Translations under genes and position numbers: made by a program
The notes under the pieces: model-generated
The model's database searches: none
What the model was told of the DNA's origin: nothing
The model's input: only the letters and a program-made list of their open reading frames with translations
Assembly (NCBI GenBank): GCA_020630455.1
Contig: JAHDBK010000297.1
Location: 1 to 5,341 of the forward strand
Length of the DNA stretch: 5,341 nt
Direction of reading: 5' to 3'
DNA from: Saprospiraceae bacterium
GTDB taxonomy: Bacteria; Bacteroidota; Bacteroidia; Chitinophagales; Saprospiraceae
Shown here: positions 1-5,341 of the stretch, in pieces
How the letters are laid out: every line of letters starts with the position of its first letter
Position numbering within the stretch: position 1 is the stretch's first letter

Positions 1-8
1 AAAAACAA

Positions 9-836
9 ATGACTCGCCAAGAATTAAAAAATCAAATTTTAAGCAAAAAATCTTATCTCTGTGTTGGTTTAGATACCGATATCAACAAAATTCCAAAACA
101 TTTATTAGCATACGACAATCCTGTATTAGAGTTCAATAAAGAAATCATTGCTGCTACGCAGGATTTATGTGTGGCTTATAAGCCGAATCTCGCTTTTTAT
201 GAGTGTATGGGAGCAGAAGGATGGAGAACTTTAGAACAGACATTGGAATATATTCCTAGCAGCCATTTCACCATAGCAGATGCCAAGAGAGGAGATATTG
301 GCAATACCTCTAAAATGTATGCTCAAGCCTTCTTCGAAAAAATGAGTTTTGATTCTATCACTATCGCACCATATATGGGAGAAGATTCTGTAAAACCATT
401 CTTGGGTTTTGATAATAAATGGGTAATTTTATTGGCACTAACATCTAATAAAGGAAGCGGTGATTTTCAAAGAACCATTCAAAAAGATAAAGAAATCTCT
501 TTATTTTTATTTGAAAAAGTAATACAAAAATCAAAAGAATGGGCAACCGAAGATGAGATGATGTATGTAGTAGGAGCAACCCATGCAGAAGATTTCAAAA
601 AGATTAGAGAAATAGCACCTGAGCATTTCTTGCTAGTACCCGGTGTAGGTTCTCAAGGAGGAGATTTACAAACCCTATCTGAATTAGGAATGAATGAAGA
701 TGTAGGACTTTTAGTCAATTCTTCTAGGGGGATTATTTATTCAAGTGATGGAAAAGATTTTGCTGAAAAAGCGAGAGAATCTGCTTTAAAATTGCAAAAA
801 GAAATGAAAGCATTACTAGAAAAGAGGGGTTTTTAA
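9..836 (+). CDS. pyrF: Orotidine-5'-phosphate decarboxylase (long bacterial form)
   Basis: Decarboxylates orotidine 5'-monophosphate to UMP, the last step of de novo pyrimidine synthesis, in the cytoplasm. The sequence shows the family signatures in order: GLDTD (D22) at the first strand, YKPN with the substrate-binding Lys (K58), the catalytic DAKRGDIG block (D91, K93, D96), the VPGVGSQGGD phosphate loop (about 210-219), and NSSRGIIY with the phosphate-binding Arg (R240). The Lys-Asp-Lys-Asp charge network of the family is therefore complete. At 275 residues it fits the longer bacterial subfamily rather than the ~230-residue E. coli type. The ATG at 9 begins right where the N-terminal helix should; only 8 bases precede it, so its promoter and upstream partner are outside the window. 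It converges on the S41 protease gene and ends inside a shared terminator. No sign of damage. Confidence 0.97.
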   Translation: MTRQELKNQILSKKSYLCVGLDTDINKIPKHLLAYDNPVLEFNKEIIAATQDLCVAYKPNLAFYECMGAEGWRTLEQTLEYIPSSHFTIADAKRGDIGNTSKMYAQAFFEKMSFDSITIAPYMGEDSVKPFLGFDNKWVILLALTSNKGSGDFQRTIQKDKEISLFLFEKVIQKSKEWATEDEMMYVVGATHAEDFKKIREIAPEHFLLVPGVGSQGGDLQTLSELGMNEDVGLLVNSSRGIIYSSDGKDFAEKARESALKLQKEMKALLEKRGF

Positions 837-869
837 AAAAGGGTATATCGAATCGACATACCCTTTTTT
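835..869. terminator. Bidirectional hairpin terminator between pyrF and the S41 protease gene
   Basis: The arms AAAAAAGGGTAT (835-846) and ATACCCTTTTTT (858-869) pair perfectly. Inside them TCG (848-850) and CGA (854-856) pair around an AAT loop, after one A/C mismatch. The first arm starts within the pyrF stop codon. Read on either strand the GC-containing stem is followed by a run of at least six T, so it can end pyrF on the plus strand and, 22 nt past its stop, the protease gene on the minus strand. Confidence 0.88.
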
Positions 870-891
870 TAATCTATCTTTAGTGCTTTTT

Positions 892-2535
892 TTATTTCAG
901 TATCTTTTTATATCTATCGTCATCATTGAGTAATTGTATCGCTTCTTTGATTTCGCCATCATTTCTCAATGCGACTTCTATTTGTCCTTTTTTGTAATAA
1001 TATCTATTGACGATTTCTTTTTCAATATCAGAGGTAATTTGCTCTTTATATTTTTTAATATCATTCTTTTTATTTTGAAGAATTTTATCTCTTATAGATT
1101 TAATATCATATGAAACAGCATCATAGTATTTATCTTCCTTTGCTTTTTCTGCTAATTTAGTCAGCATTTGTTCCGTTTCGGTATCGTAGCTAAATGATTC
1201 ATTTGAAATGAAATTCATAAAATCAGCAAATTCAGTAAATTTGAATTCAGTTGGAGCAGGTATTTTTTCATTTTTTTGAGTATAATAAGAAGCATATTTA
1301 AAAATTAAATGTTCTTTATTCAATCCTCTTAATACATTACTCAATTCGTCATTTTTCAAAACAACATCTGGTTGAACACCTCCTCCATCGAGTACTTTTC
1401 TACCATTTTGGGTTTTAAAAGAAGTTCTTAATTTATCATCAATATCAACAGGTTCACCATCTTTATAACTTACTGCTTGGATACAGCGTCCGCTTGGGAT
1501 ATAATATTTAGCCGTTGTTAGTTTTACTTTAGAATTGTAACCTACATCCCTTGTATTTTGGACTAAACCTTTCCCATAAGACTGTTGTCCCATCAAAACA
1601 CCTCTGTCCAAATCTTGAATCACACCAGAAACGATTTCTGAAGCAGATGCTGAATTATTATCAATCAAAACAGCTAATGGAATATCCAAATCTACTGGGC
1701 TATTTAAGGTTCTAAAACTTTTATCCCAATCTTTGACCTTACCACGAGTAACGACTATTTCTTCGCCTTTAGGGATGAATACATTAGAAACGTTAATCGC
1801 TTCTCTTAATAATCCGCCACCATTGCCTCTTAAGTCTAATATTACTCCTTTCATACTTGGATTTTCTTTTTGCAATTTTTTCAATGCATCAGAAACATTT
1901 TTACCAGCATTTTGAGTGAAAGTAGTCAATACGATATAGCCTACATTATCACTTACCATTCCAGAGAATGGAACATTAGGCACTTGTACCTCTTCTCTAG
2001 TAATTGTAACTTTAATATCTTTAGTTGCACCAGCTCTTGCTAATATTAATTCAACCGTTGAGCCAATTGAACCTTTTAATATATCTTTTACATTTTCTGA
2101 AGATTTGGCTTCTGTTTCTTTTCCGTCAATGGTTTTTACTACATCGCCTACTTTTATACCTGCTTTGTCTGCTCCTAATCCTTCAAAGACATTCGTAATG
2201 ACGATTTTTCCATCAATTTGCTCTGTATCTGCACCGATACCACCATATTTTCCATCTAAGAGAAATCTGAAACCTTCAATTTCTGATTCAGAAATATAAT
2301 TAGTATAAGGATCTAAGGATTCCAACATCGCATCAACTCCAATTCTCATCAATTGAGCAGGCTCTACATCATCAACATAATACGTATTGATTTCTTTGTA
2401 TAAATTTGAGAAAATTTCAATGTTTTTAGCAATCTGGAAATACTTTCCATGATTGTCGCCAACGACAAATGACAAGGTCATAAATCCAAGTACAACAGTA
2501 CAAAGAATTATAGCAATTGATTTTATTTTTTTCAT
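892..2535 (-). CDS. S41 family carboxyl-terminal processing peptidase (CtpA/Prc-like, PDZ domain)
   Basis: A serine protease that cleaves proteins from or near their C-terminus in the envelope. An uncleaved anchor or signal peptide is visible at residues 7-26 (K-rich start, then hydrophobic, no lipobox). A helical N-terminal region with the YYVDDVEP and LDPYTNYIS blocks leads into a PDZ domain (about 95-180, loop YGGIGA), followed by the S41 core (about 195-395) with DLRGNGGG at 234-241. The catalytic residues are S297 in NNSASASEI, K322 in SYGKG and Q326; the Ser-Lys spacing of 25 matches CtpB and Prc. A Lys-rich, mostly helical C-terminal part (about 400-547) follows, as is usual in Bacteroidota members, whose length this matches. 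The ATG at 2535 directly precedes the signal sequence; no clear Shine-Dalgarno is seen. It appears monocistronic. Its substrate cannot be told from sequence, so no symbol is assigned. Confidence 0.95.
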   Translation of the reverse strand: MKKIKSIAIILCTVVLGFMTLSFVVGDNHGKYFQIAKNIEIFSNLYKEINTYYVDDVEPAQLMRIGVDAMLESLDPYTNYISESEIEGFRFLLDGKYGGIGADTEQIDGKIVITNVFEGLGADKAGIKVGDVVKTIDGKETEAKSSENVKDILKGSIGSTVELILARAGATKDIKVTITREEVQVPNVPFSGMVSDNVGYIVLTTFTQNAGKNVSDALKKLQKENPSMKGVILDLRGNGGGLLREAINVSNVFIPKGEEIVVTRGKVKDWDKSFRTLNSPVDLDIPLAVLIDNNSASASEIVSGVIQDLDRGVLMGQQSYGKGLVQNTRDVGYNSKVKLTTAKYYIPSGRCIQAVSYKDGEPVDIDDKLRTSFKTQNGRKVLDGGGVQPDVVLKNDELSNVLRGLNKEHLIFKYASYYTQKNEKIPAPTEFKFTEFADFMNFISNESFSYDTETEQMLTKLAEKAKEDKYYDAVSYDIKSIRDKILQNKKNDIKKYKEQITSDIEKEIVNRYYYKKGQIEVALRNDGEIKEAIQLLNDDDRYKKILK

Positions 2536-2682
2536 ATTAAAATACCTATTTTAAATGTAAAGACTATTTTCTACTTAATAAGACGTAAAAATGTTCTCTG
2601 TGGATATATTTTAATTACAATAATAATACCTTTTTATTAGATTATTAATATTATTATTTTATTAAAATAATATAAAGAATAC

Positions 2683-2708
2683 AATAATAAAGAAATTCCT
2701 TTATTATT
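2683..2708 (-). terminator. AT-rich palindrome, copy 1; likely 3'-end element of the COG0523 GTPase gene
   Basis: Ten-bp arms AATAATAAAG (2683-2692) and CTTTATTATT (2699-2708) pair perfectly around AAATTC. It lies 34 nt past the stop of the minus-strand GTPase gene, and on that strand it is followed by a T-rich stretch. The outermost pair of the interior is A/C on the plus strand but G-U on the minus strand, so the minus-strand RNA folds better. The stem has only one G-C pair, weak for a classical terminator. Two related palindromes occur in this window (around 4440 and 5260). Confidence 0.5.
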
Positions 2709-2742
2709 CATATAATATTAACAATTATCATCATGTGAAAAA

Positions 2743-3771
2743 TTATTCGAAATAAGTTTCTGTGAATAGGCAAGATTGAAGTGATTTTTCTAGAGCTTCT
2801 CTTTTTACTCCTTTACCTATAAAAACAATTTTGGATTGTCTTTTCTCTTCTGCCCAATGATTTCCTACTTGGAATGCAAACATATTTCTAACGGATTGAA
2901 GAATCATTTTTTCTTCTTTATATTGAAAATTAAGGATGCCTTTTACTCTATAAATTCGCTCTGATTGAAAAGTCAATAAGATATTAATCCAATGCCTGAA
3001 TTTCAAAAAATCTAATGCTTCATCAATTACAAAACTATGCGTAGTAATATCACTTCTATGAGTGTGTTGATGTTCGTGATGGTGGTGACAATGTTCATCA
3101 CAAGTATGGTCATGGTGATGATGGTCATTTTCGGCTGCTTTAGTAATAGATTTTTCTACTTTTTCTAAATCGAATGCTCTCAAATTTAAAACATCTCTAT
3201 TCGTTTGTGAATAATCGACTGTTTCAATTTCAGCCACTTGATTCATTTTTTTTATCTCTACTTTAAGTTCCTTCAGATAATCCTCACTTATTTCGCTTAT
3301 TTTATTAATAATAATATAATCAGCAAATGTAATCTGTTTGCGTGCTTCTTCCCTTTCTTCAACCATATCCAATACATGACAAGAATCCACGAGGCAAACC
3401 GTTGCATCCAATCTAAAATATTGTTGCACTTCTGGGTCAGTAACAAAAATTGCAGCAATACTATCAGGTTCTGCAATACCCGTAGTTTCGATAATTAGGT
3501 GGTCTATATCACTGTGGTTATTCAATATTTTAACTAAAACATCAACTAATTCATCATTCAATTCACAACAAATACACCCATCTGACATTTCAAAAATTCC
3601 ATCTTCTACACCGATAACCAATTCGCTATCAATGTTGATTTCTCCAATCTCATTTTCTATAATGGCTAACTTTTTTTGAGGGTATTGCTTTCGCAAATGG
3701 TTGAGTAAAGTGGTTTTGCCTGCCCCCAAAAAACCTGTAATGATGCTTACCGAGATTCTATTATCGGTCAT
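2743..3771 (-). CDS. COG0523 (CobW/YjiA/ZNG1-like) G3E GTPase with His-rich metal-binding segment
   Basis: A P-loop GTPase of the G3E family, whose members insert or deliver metals (zinc, cobalt, nickel) to target proteins in the cytoplasm. Visible motifs: Walker A GFLGAGKTT (13-21), the family's metal-site CxCC (C66, C68, C69, in GCICC), Walker B-like LIIETTG with E95 followed by IAEP, and NK at 156-157. The usual Asp of the NKxD guanine motif is replaced: the sequence reads NKISE. Residues 217-238 hold 13 His and 2 Cys, just before the CobW C-terminal domain (about 243-338, with the RVKGIL block). The length of 342 is within the family range. It is the second gene of an operon; its ATG overlaps the regulator's stop by 4 nt (ATGA), which suggests coupled translation, and no separate ribosome site is seen. 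The metal and the client protein are unknown; zinc is the commonest case in the family but is only a guess here. Confidence 0.92.
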   Translation of the reverse strand: MTDNRISVSIITGFLGAGKTTLLNHLRKQYPQKKLAIIENEIGEINIDSELVIGVEDGIFEMSDGCICCELNDELVDVLVKILNNHSDIDHLIIETTGIAEPDSIAAIFVTDPEVQQYFRLDATVCLVDSCHVLDMVEEREEARKQITFADYIIINKISEISEDYLKELKVEIKKMNQVAEIETVDYSQTNRDVLNLRAFDLEKVEKSITKAAENDHHHHDHTCDEHCHHHHEHQHTHRSDITTHSFVIDEALDFLKFRHWINILLTFQSERIYRVKGILNFQYKEEKMILQSVRNMFAFQVGNHWAEEKRQSKIVFIGKGVKREALEKSLQSCLFTETYFE

Positions 3772-4271
3772 TTTAAAACTAATTTCATTAGTATATTAAA
3801 GAAATTATTTCTATCTGCTATAAGAATTTTTTCTAGTGTAGCATCGGACTTAACAGCAAATAAATGAATTTGATTTACAACCTCTTTGAATTCTTCAACT
3901 GACTCGCCTTCCCCTTCTACATTTTGCAAATCCTCCAATATACGAATCATTGGTTCTAATTCTTTGCGTTTTCTATGTTCTACTATTCGGCTTGTTACTT
4001 TCCAAACATCTTTTTCCGCTATATAAAAATCTTTTCTTTCCCCTGGCACCAATTCTTTATAAACTAAAGACCAATCCATCAAAGCCCTTATATTCATATT
4101 GGTATTCCCCATTGATATATTGAGCTGTGCCATAATATCATTAGCACTTAATGGCTTGTCAGATACTAACAATAAAGCTAGTATTTGAGCCATAGTTCTA
4201 TTAATCCCCCAATGAGTTCCCAATGTACCCCATGATTGGATGAATTTATTTTTCGCTTCTTCTAATTGCAT
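3768..4271 (-). CDS. GbsR/MarR-type winged-helix transcriptional regulator
   Basis: A cytoplasmic DNA-binding protein of the COG1510 (GbsR-like) branch of the MarR superfamily. After an N-terminal helix (FIQSWGTLGTHWGINRTMAQ, 10-29), the winged helix-turn-helix spans about 27-92: LSANDIMAQLNIS, then the recognition helix MGNTNMNIRALMDWSLV (54-70), which has the GbsR-type N-x-x-x-N-x-R-x-L-x-D-W spacing, and the wing around PGERKDFYIAE (76-86). The helical C-terminal half (about 92-167) should carry dimerisation and perhaps ligand sensing; no Cys or His cluster for direct metal sensing is visible in it. The family's namesake in Bacillus responds to choline, but ligands of most members are unknown. 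It is the first gene of an operon with the COG0523 GTPase. The ATG at 4271 is supported by AGGAG four bases upstream. A perfect inverted repeat over its promoter suggests that it controls its own operon. Confidence 0.88.
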   Translation of the reverse strand: MQLEEAKNKFIQSWGTLGTHWGINRTMAQILALLLVSDKPLSANDIMAQLNISMGNTNMNIRALMDWSLVYKELVPGERKDFYIAEKDVWKVTSRIVEHRKRKELEPMIRILEDLQNVEGEGESVEEFKEVVNQIHLFAVKSDATLEKILIADRNNFFNILMKLVLK

Positions 4272-4275
4272 TAAT

Positions 4276-4280
4276 CTCCT
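4276..4280 (-). promoter_or_regulatory. Shine-Dalgarno site of the GbsR-type regulator
   Basis: AGGAG on the minus strand, separated from the ATG by ATTA. It fixes the regulator's start. It stands out because the other genes with visible upstream sequence here lack a clear Shine-Dalgarno site, as is common in Bacteroidota. Confidence 0.6.
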
Positions 4281-4304
4281 AGTTCAATATTTTCAAAATT
4301 TTCT

Positions 4305-4335
4305 GAAAGATACAACTTTACTTGAAAAAATTCAA
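4305..4335 (-). promoter_or_regulatory. Bacteroidota-type promoter of the regulator-GTPase operon
   Basis: On the minus strand TTG (4335-4333, within ACTTGAA) is followed after 20 nt by TATCTTTC (4312-4305), which fits the TAnnTTTG -7 element except for the last base. The known spacing for the Bacteroidota primary sigma factor is about 17-23 nt. Transcription would start roughly at 4298-4302, giving a leader of about 30 nt that ends in the AGGAG site. Prediction from motif match only. Confidence 0.55.
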
Positions 4336-4342
4336 GTAAAGT
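4315..4342. promoter_or_regulatory. Perfect 12-bp inverted repeat; probable operator of the GbsR-type regulator
   Basis: Arms ACTTTACTTGAA (4315-4326) and TTCAAGTAAAGT (4331-4342) are exact reverse complements around AAAA. The repeat covers the -33 TTG and most of the spacer of the predicted promoter and ends 2 bp before the -7 element, so a bound dimer would block RNA polymerase. It sits 43-71 bp upstream of the regulator's start codon. Winged-helix regulators of the MarR superfamily bind such symmetric sites. A terminator role is unlikely, as no gene ends nearby. Confidence 0.65.
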
Positions 4343-4439
4343 CCTAGTTATGACACCCAAAGAGTATAAATTGTTTAGAAAAAACTGAAAATACTGAAAG
4401 AATTATTGATTTTTATTAAAAAAACACAAAAACATAAGC

Positions 4440-4465
4440 AATGATAAAGAAGTTTCTTTATTATT
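4440..4465 (-). terminator. AT-rich palindrome, copy 2; likely 3'-end element of the rhomboid gene
   Basis: Arms AATGATAAAG (4440-4449) and CTTTATTATT (4456-4465) pair with one G/T position, around AAGTTT. It lies 40 nt past the stop of the minus-strand rhomboid gene, and on that strand it is followed by T-rich sequence including TTTTTGTGTTTTTTT, which fits an intrinsic terminator. The stem is weak (mostly A-T). It shares arms and spacing with copy 1 near 2683. Confidence 0.55.
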
Positions 4466-4505
4466 CAAATTTAGGCTTTATCACATTTATATCTAATACT
4501 AAAGC

Positions 4506-5150
4506 TTACCAACGCCCTTGACTCTTTCTCCAATACATTATCATTAAAAAGCCAAATAATGCGCCTCCTAAGTGGGCAAAGTGTGCCACCCCTGTCTGTT
4601 GACCGCTCAAGCCCAGATACAATTCTATAGCTGCAAGGATGATTACAAAATACTTAGCTTTAAGAGGAATTGGCGGAATAATTAATTGTATTACATTATT
4701 AGGAAAAATCATTCCGTATGCCGTTAATAAACCAAAAATAGCTCCTGATGCACCTACAATAGGTACATCAAATGAAGGCTGAATTCCAGTTATCTGAATT
4801 TCTAAATAGTGAACTAACCAATACAACATCATCGCACCAATAGCTGTAGAAATGTAATAAAATACAAACTTCTTAGTACCCCAATAGGTTTCTAATGGTG
4901 GTCCAAACATAAATAGGGCAAACATATTAAAAAATAGATGAGATGGGCTGCCATGCATAAAAAAATGGGTTATAATCTGATATGGACGAAAGAACTCACT
5001 TTCAAAGGGAAACATCATCAATGCCCTCACTCCTTGCTCTCCCAATGTATCTGCATAAGGAATTCCTTCTCCTAATACGAGATTAGAACCTACAAACATC
5101 AATACATTTATTATTAAAAGGTGTTTTACGGCTTCAGTTAGTCTATACAT
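4506..5150 (-). CDS. Rhomboid family intramembrane serine protease
   Basis: Cleaves transmembrane segments of other membrane proteins inside the lipid bilayer of the inner membrane. The 214 residues form the basic six-helix rhomboid core, with hydrophobic segments at about 9-26, 69-84, 95-117, 131-150, 167-182 and 189-207. The catalytic serine is S135 in GASG (133-136). The catalytic His is H193, in the AHxxGxxxG pattern of the last helix (AHLGGALFG); H190 three residues earlier is a less likely alternative. H71 and N75 (HLFFN) match the oxyanion-side His and Asn of GlpG (H150, N154), and FR at 54-55 matches the WR motif of the L1 loop. There is no extra cytoplasmic domain. The gene is on the minus strand with gaps of about 234 bp after it and at least 100 bp before it, so it is probably transcribed alone. 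Its substrates are unknown. Confidence 0.95.
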   Translation of the reverse strand: MYRLTEAVKHLLIINVLMFVGSNLVLGEGIPYADTLGEQGVRALMMFPFESEFFRPYQIITHFFMHGSPSHLFFNMFALFMFGPPLETYWGTKKFVFYYISTAIGAMMLYWLVHYLEIQITGIQPSFDVPIVGASGAIFGLLTAYGMIFPNNVIQLIIPPIPLKAKYFVIILAAIELYLGLSGQQTGVAHFAHLGGALFGFLMIMYWRKSQGRW

Positions 5151-5169
5151 ACTTAATTTATTATCTTAA

Positions 5170-5209
5170 TTGTAATATTAAGTCACAAGTTACTAAATAG
5201 TTGTAATAT
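5170..5209. repeat. Pair of 9-bp direct repeats upstream of the rhomboid gene
   Basis: TTGTAATAT occurs at 5170-5178 and again at 5201-5209, 31 bp apart, close to three helical turns. After one extra G in the second copy, both continue with TAAG. They lie 20-59 bp before the rhomboid ATG, where a regulator could bind, but in such AT-rich sequence a chance match is quite possible. Confidence 0.3.
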
Positions 5210-5249
5210 GTAAGATTTTCGTACAAAAAAATGATGAAATATCTGTTTA

Positions 5250-5293
5250 TAAAGGACAGATAATAAAGAAATTTCTTTATCATCTGTCCTTTA
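5250..5293. repeat. Long near-perfect palindrome, copy 3 of the AT-rich palindrome family
   Basis: A 22-bp stem with no loop: arms 5250-5271 and 5272-5293 pair throughout except one A/C position (G-U in minus-strand RNA). The outer part, AAAGGACAGAT with ATCTGTCCTTT, is specific to this copy. The inner part, ATAAAG, AAATTT, CTTTAT, is the core shared with the copies at 2683 and 4440. It sits upstream of the rhomboid gene. It may be the terminator of a minus-strand gene entering from the right edge, but the T-run that should follow is poor (CCTTTATAAAC), so it is listed as a repeat. Confidence 0.6.
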
Positions 5294-5341
5294 CACTTCT
5301 CCTTAAATAAAAATGAATTTAAAAACTTGTTTGATAATAAT

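Noticed and set aside
1733..2299. Plus-strand open frames at 1733-1915 and 2105-2299.
   Set aside because: They lie opposite conserved catalytic and PDZ parts of the S41 protease gene, have no ribosome site and no recognisable protein features.
2599..2607. DnaA-box-like TGTGGATAT, 8 of 9 matches, upstream of the S41 protease gene.
   Set aside because: A single imperfect box without neighbours or replication genes does not support an origin.
2536..2640. Search for a TTG/TAnnTTTG promoter before the S41 protease gene (best partial match TACATTTA near its start).
   Set aside because: No correctly spaced TTG accompanies the -7-like match, so no promoter is called.
2652..2672. AT-only palindrome (arms TATTATTTTA and TAAAATAATA around one T) between the protease and GTPase genes.
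   Set aside because: It is low-complexity A/T sequence in a very AT-rich gap where such symmetry is expected by chance; it shares no arm sequence with the three-copy family.
3238..3498. Plus-strand open frame opposite the GTPase gene, Phe/Ile-rich and membrane-like.
   Set aside because: It is antisense to the conserved G domain; its hydrophobic look comes from the complement of Lys/Glu/Asn-rich codons.
5303..5341. Minus-strand frame reading 12 codons and then TAA, possibly the 3' end of a gene entering from the right; a plus-strand ATG at 5313 could equally open a gene.
   Set aside because: Under 40 bases with no recognisable motif on either strand; nothing decides between the two.

Overview
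The window looks like chromosomal DNA of a low-GC Bacteroidota, probably Flavobacteriia-like. The reasons are strongly AT-rich gaps, mostly absent Shine-Dalgarno sites, one good match to the Bacteroidota promoter pattern (TTG, about 20 nt, TAnnTTTG), a ~547-residue S41 peptidase of the kind common in that phylum, and a GbsR-type regulator. This is an inference from gene content and style; no taxonomic marker gene is present. No RNA gene, CRISPR array, IS element or phage gene was seen.

Layout: five complete protein genes. pyrF (9-836, +) encodes orotidine-5'-phosphate decarboxylase for UMP synthesis. It converges on an S41 carboxyl-terminal processing protease (892-2535, -), and the two share a bidirectional hairpin terminator at 835-869. 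A two-gene operon on the minus strand follows: a GbsR/MarR-type regulator (3768-4271) whose stop overlaps the start of a COG0523 (CobW/YjiA/ZNG1-like) GTPase (2743-3771) in an ATGA. The last gene is a six-helix rhomboid intramembrane serine protease (4506-5150, -). The longest gap between genes is about 234 bp, so no long stretch is unexplained.

The most informative part is the regulator-GTPase operon. It is preceded by a perfect 12-bp inverted repeat (4315-4342) that covers the -33 element and most of the spacer of the best promoter in the window, a good arrangement for autorepression. The GTPase has the CxCC metal-binding motif and a 22-residue stretch with 13 His and 2 Cys, so the operon may be a metal-handling or metallochaperone module under a non-Zur regulator. 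That function is inferred, not shown.

The second signal is a family of related palindromes, with arms close to AATAATAAAG / CTTTATTATT, in three of the four intergenic gaps (2683-2708, 4440-4465, and the core of 5250-5293). Two lie 34-40 nt past the stop codon of a minus-strand gene, so they may be a conserved AT-rich terminator or 3'-end element, or a small dispersed repeat. The last ~48 bp (5294-5341) are too short to assign to a gene.
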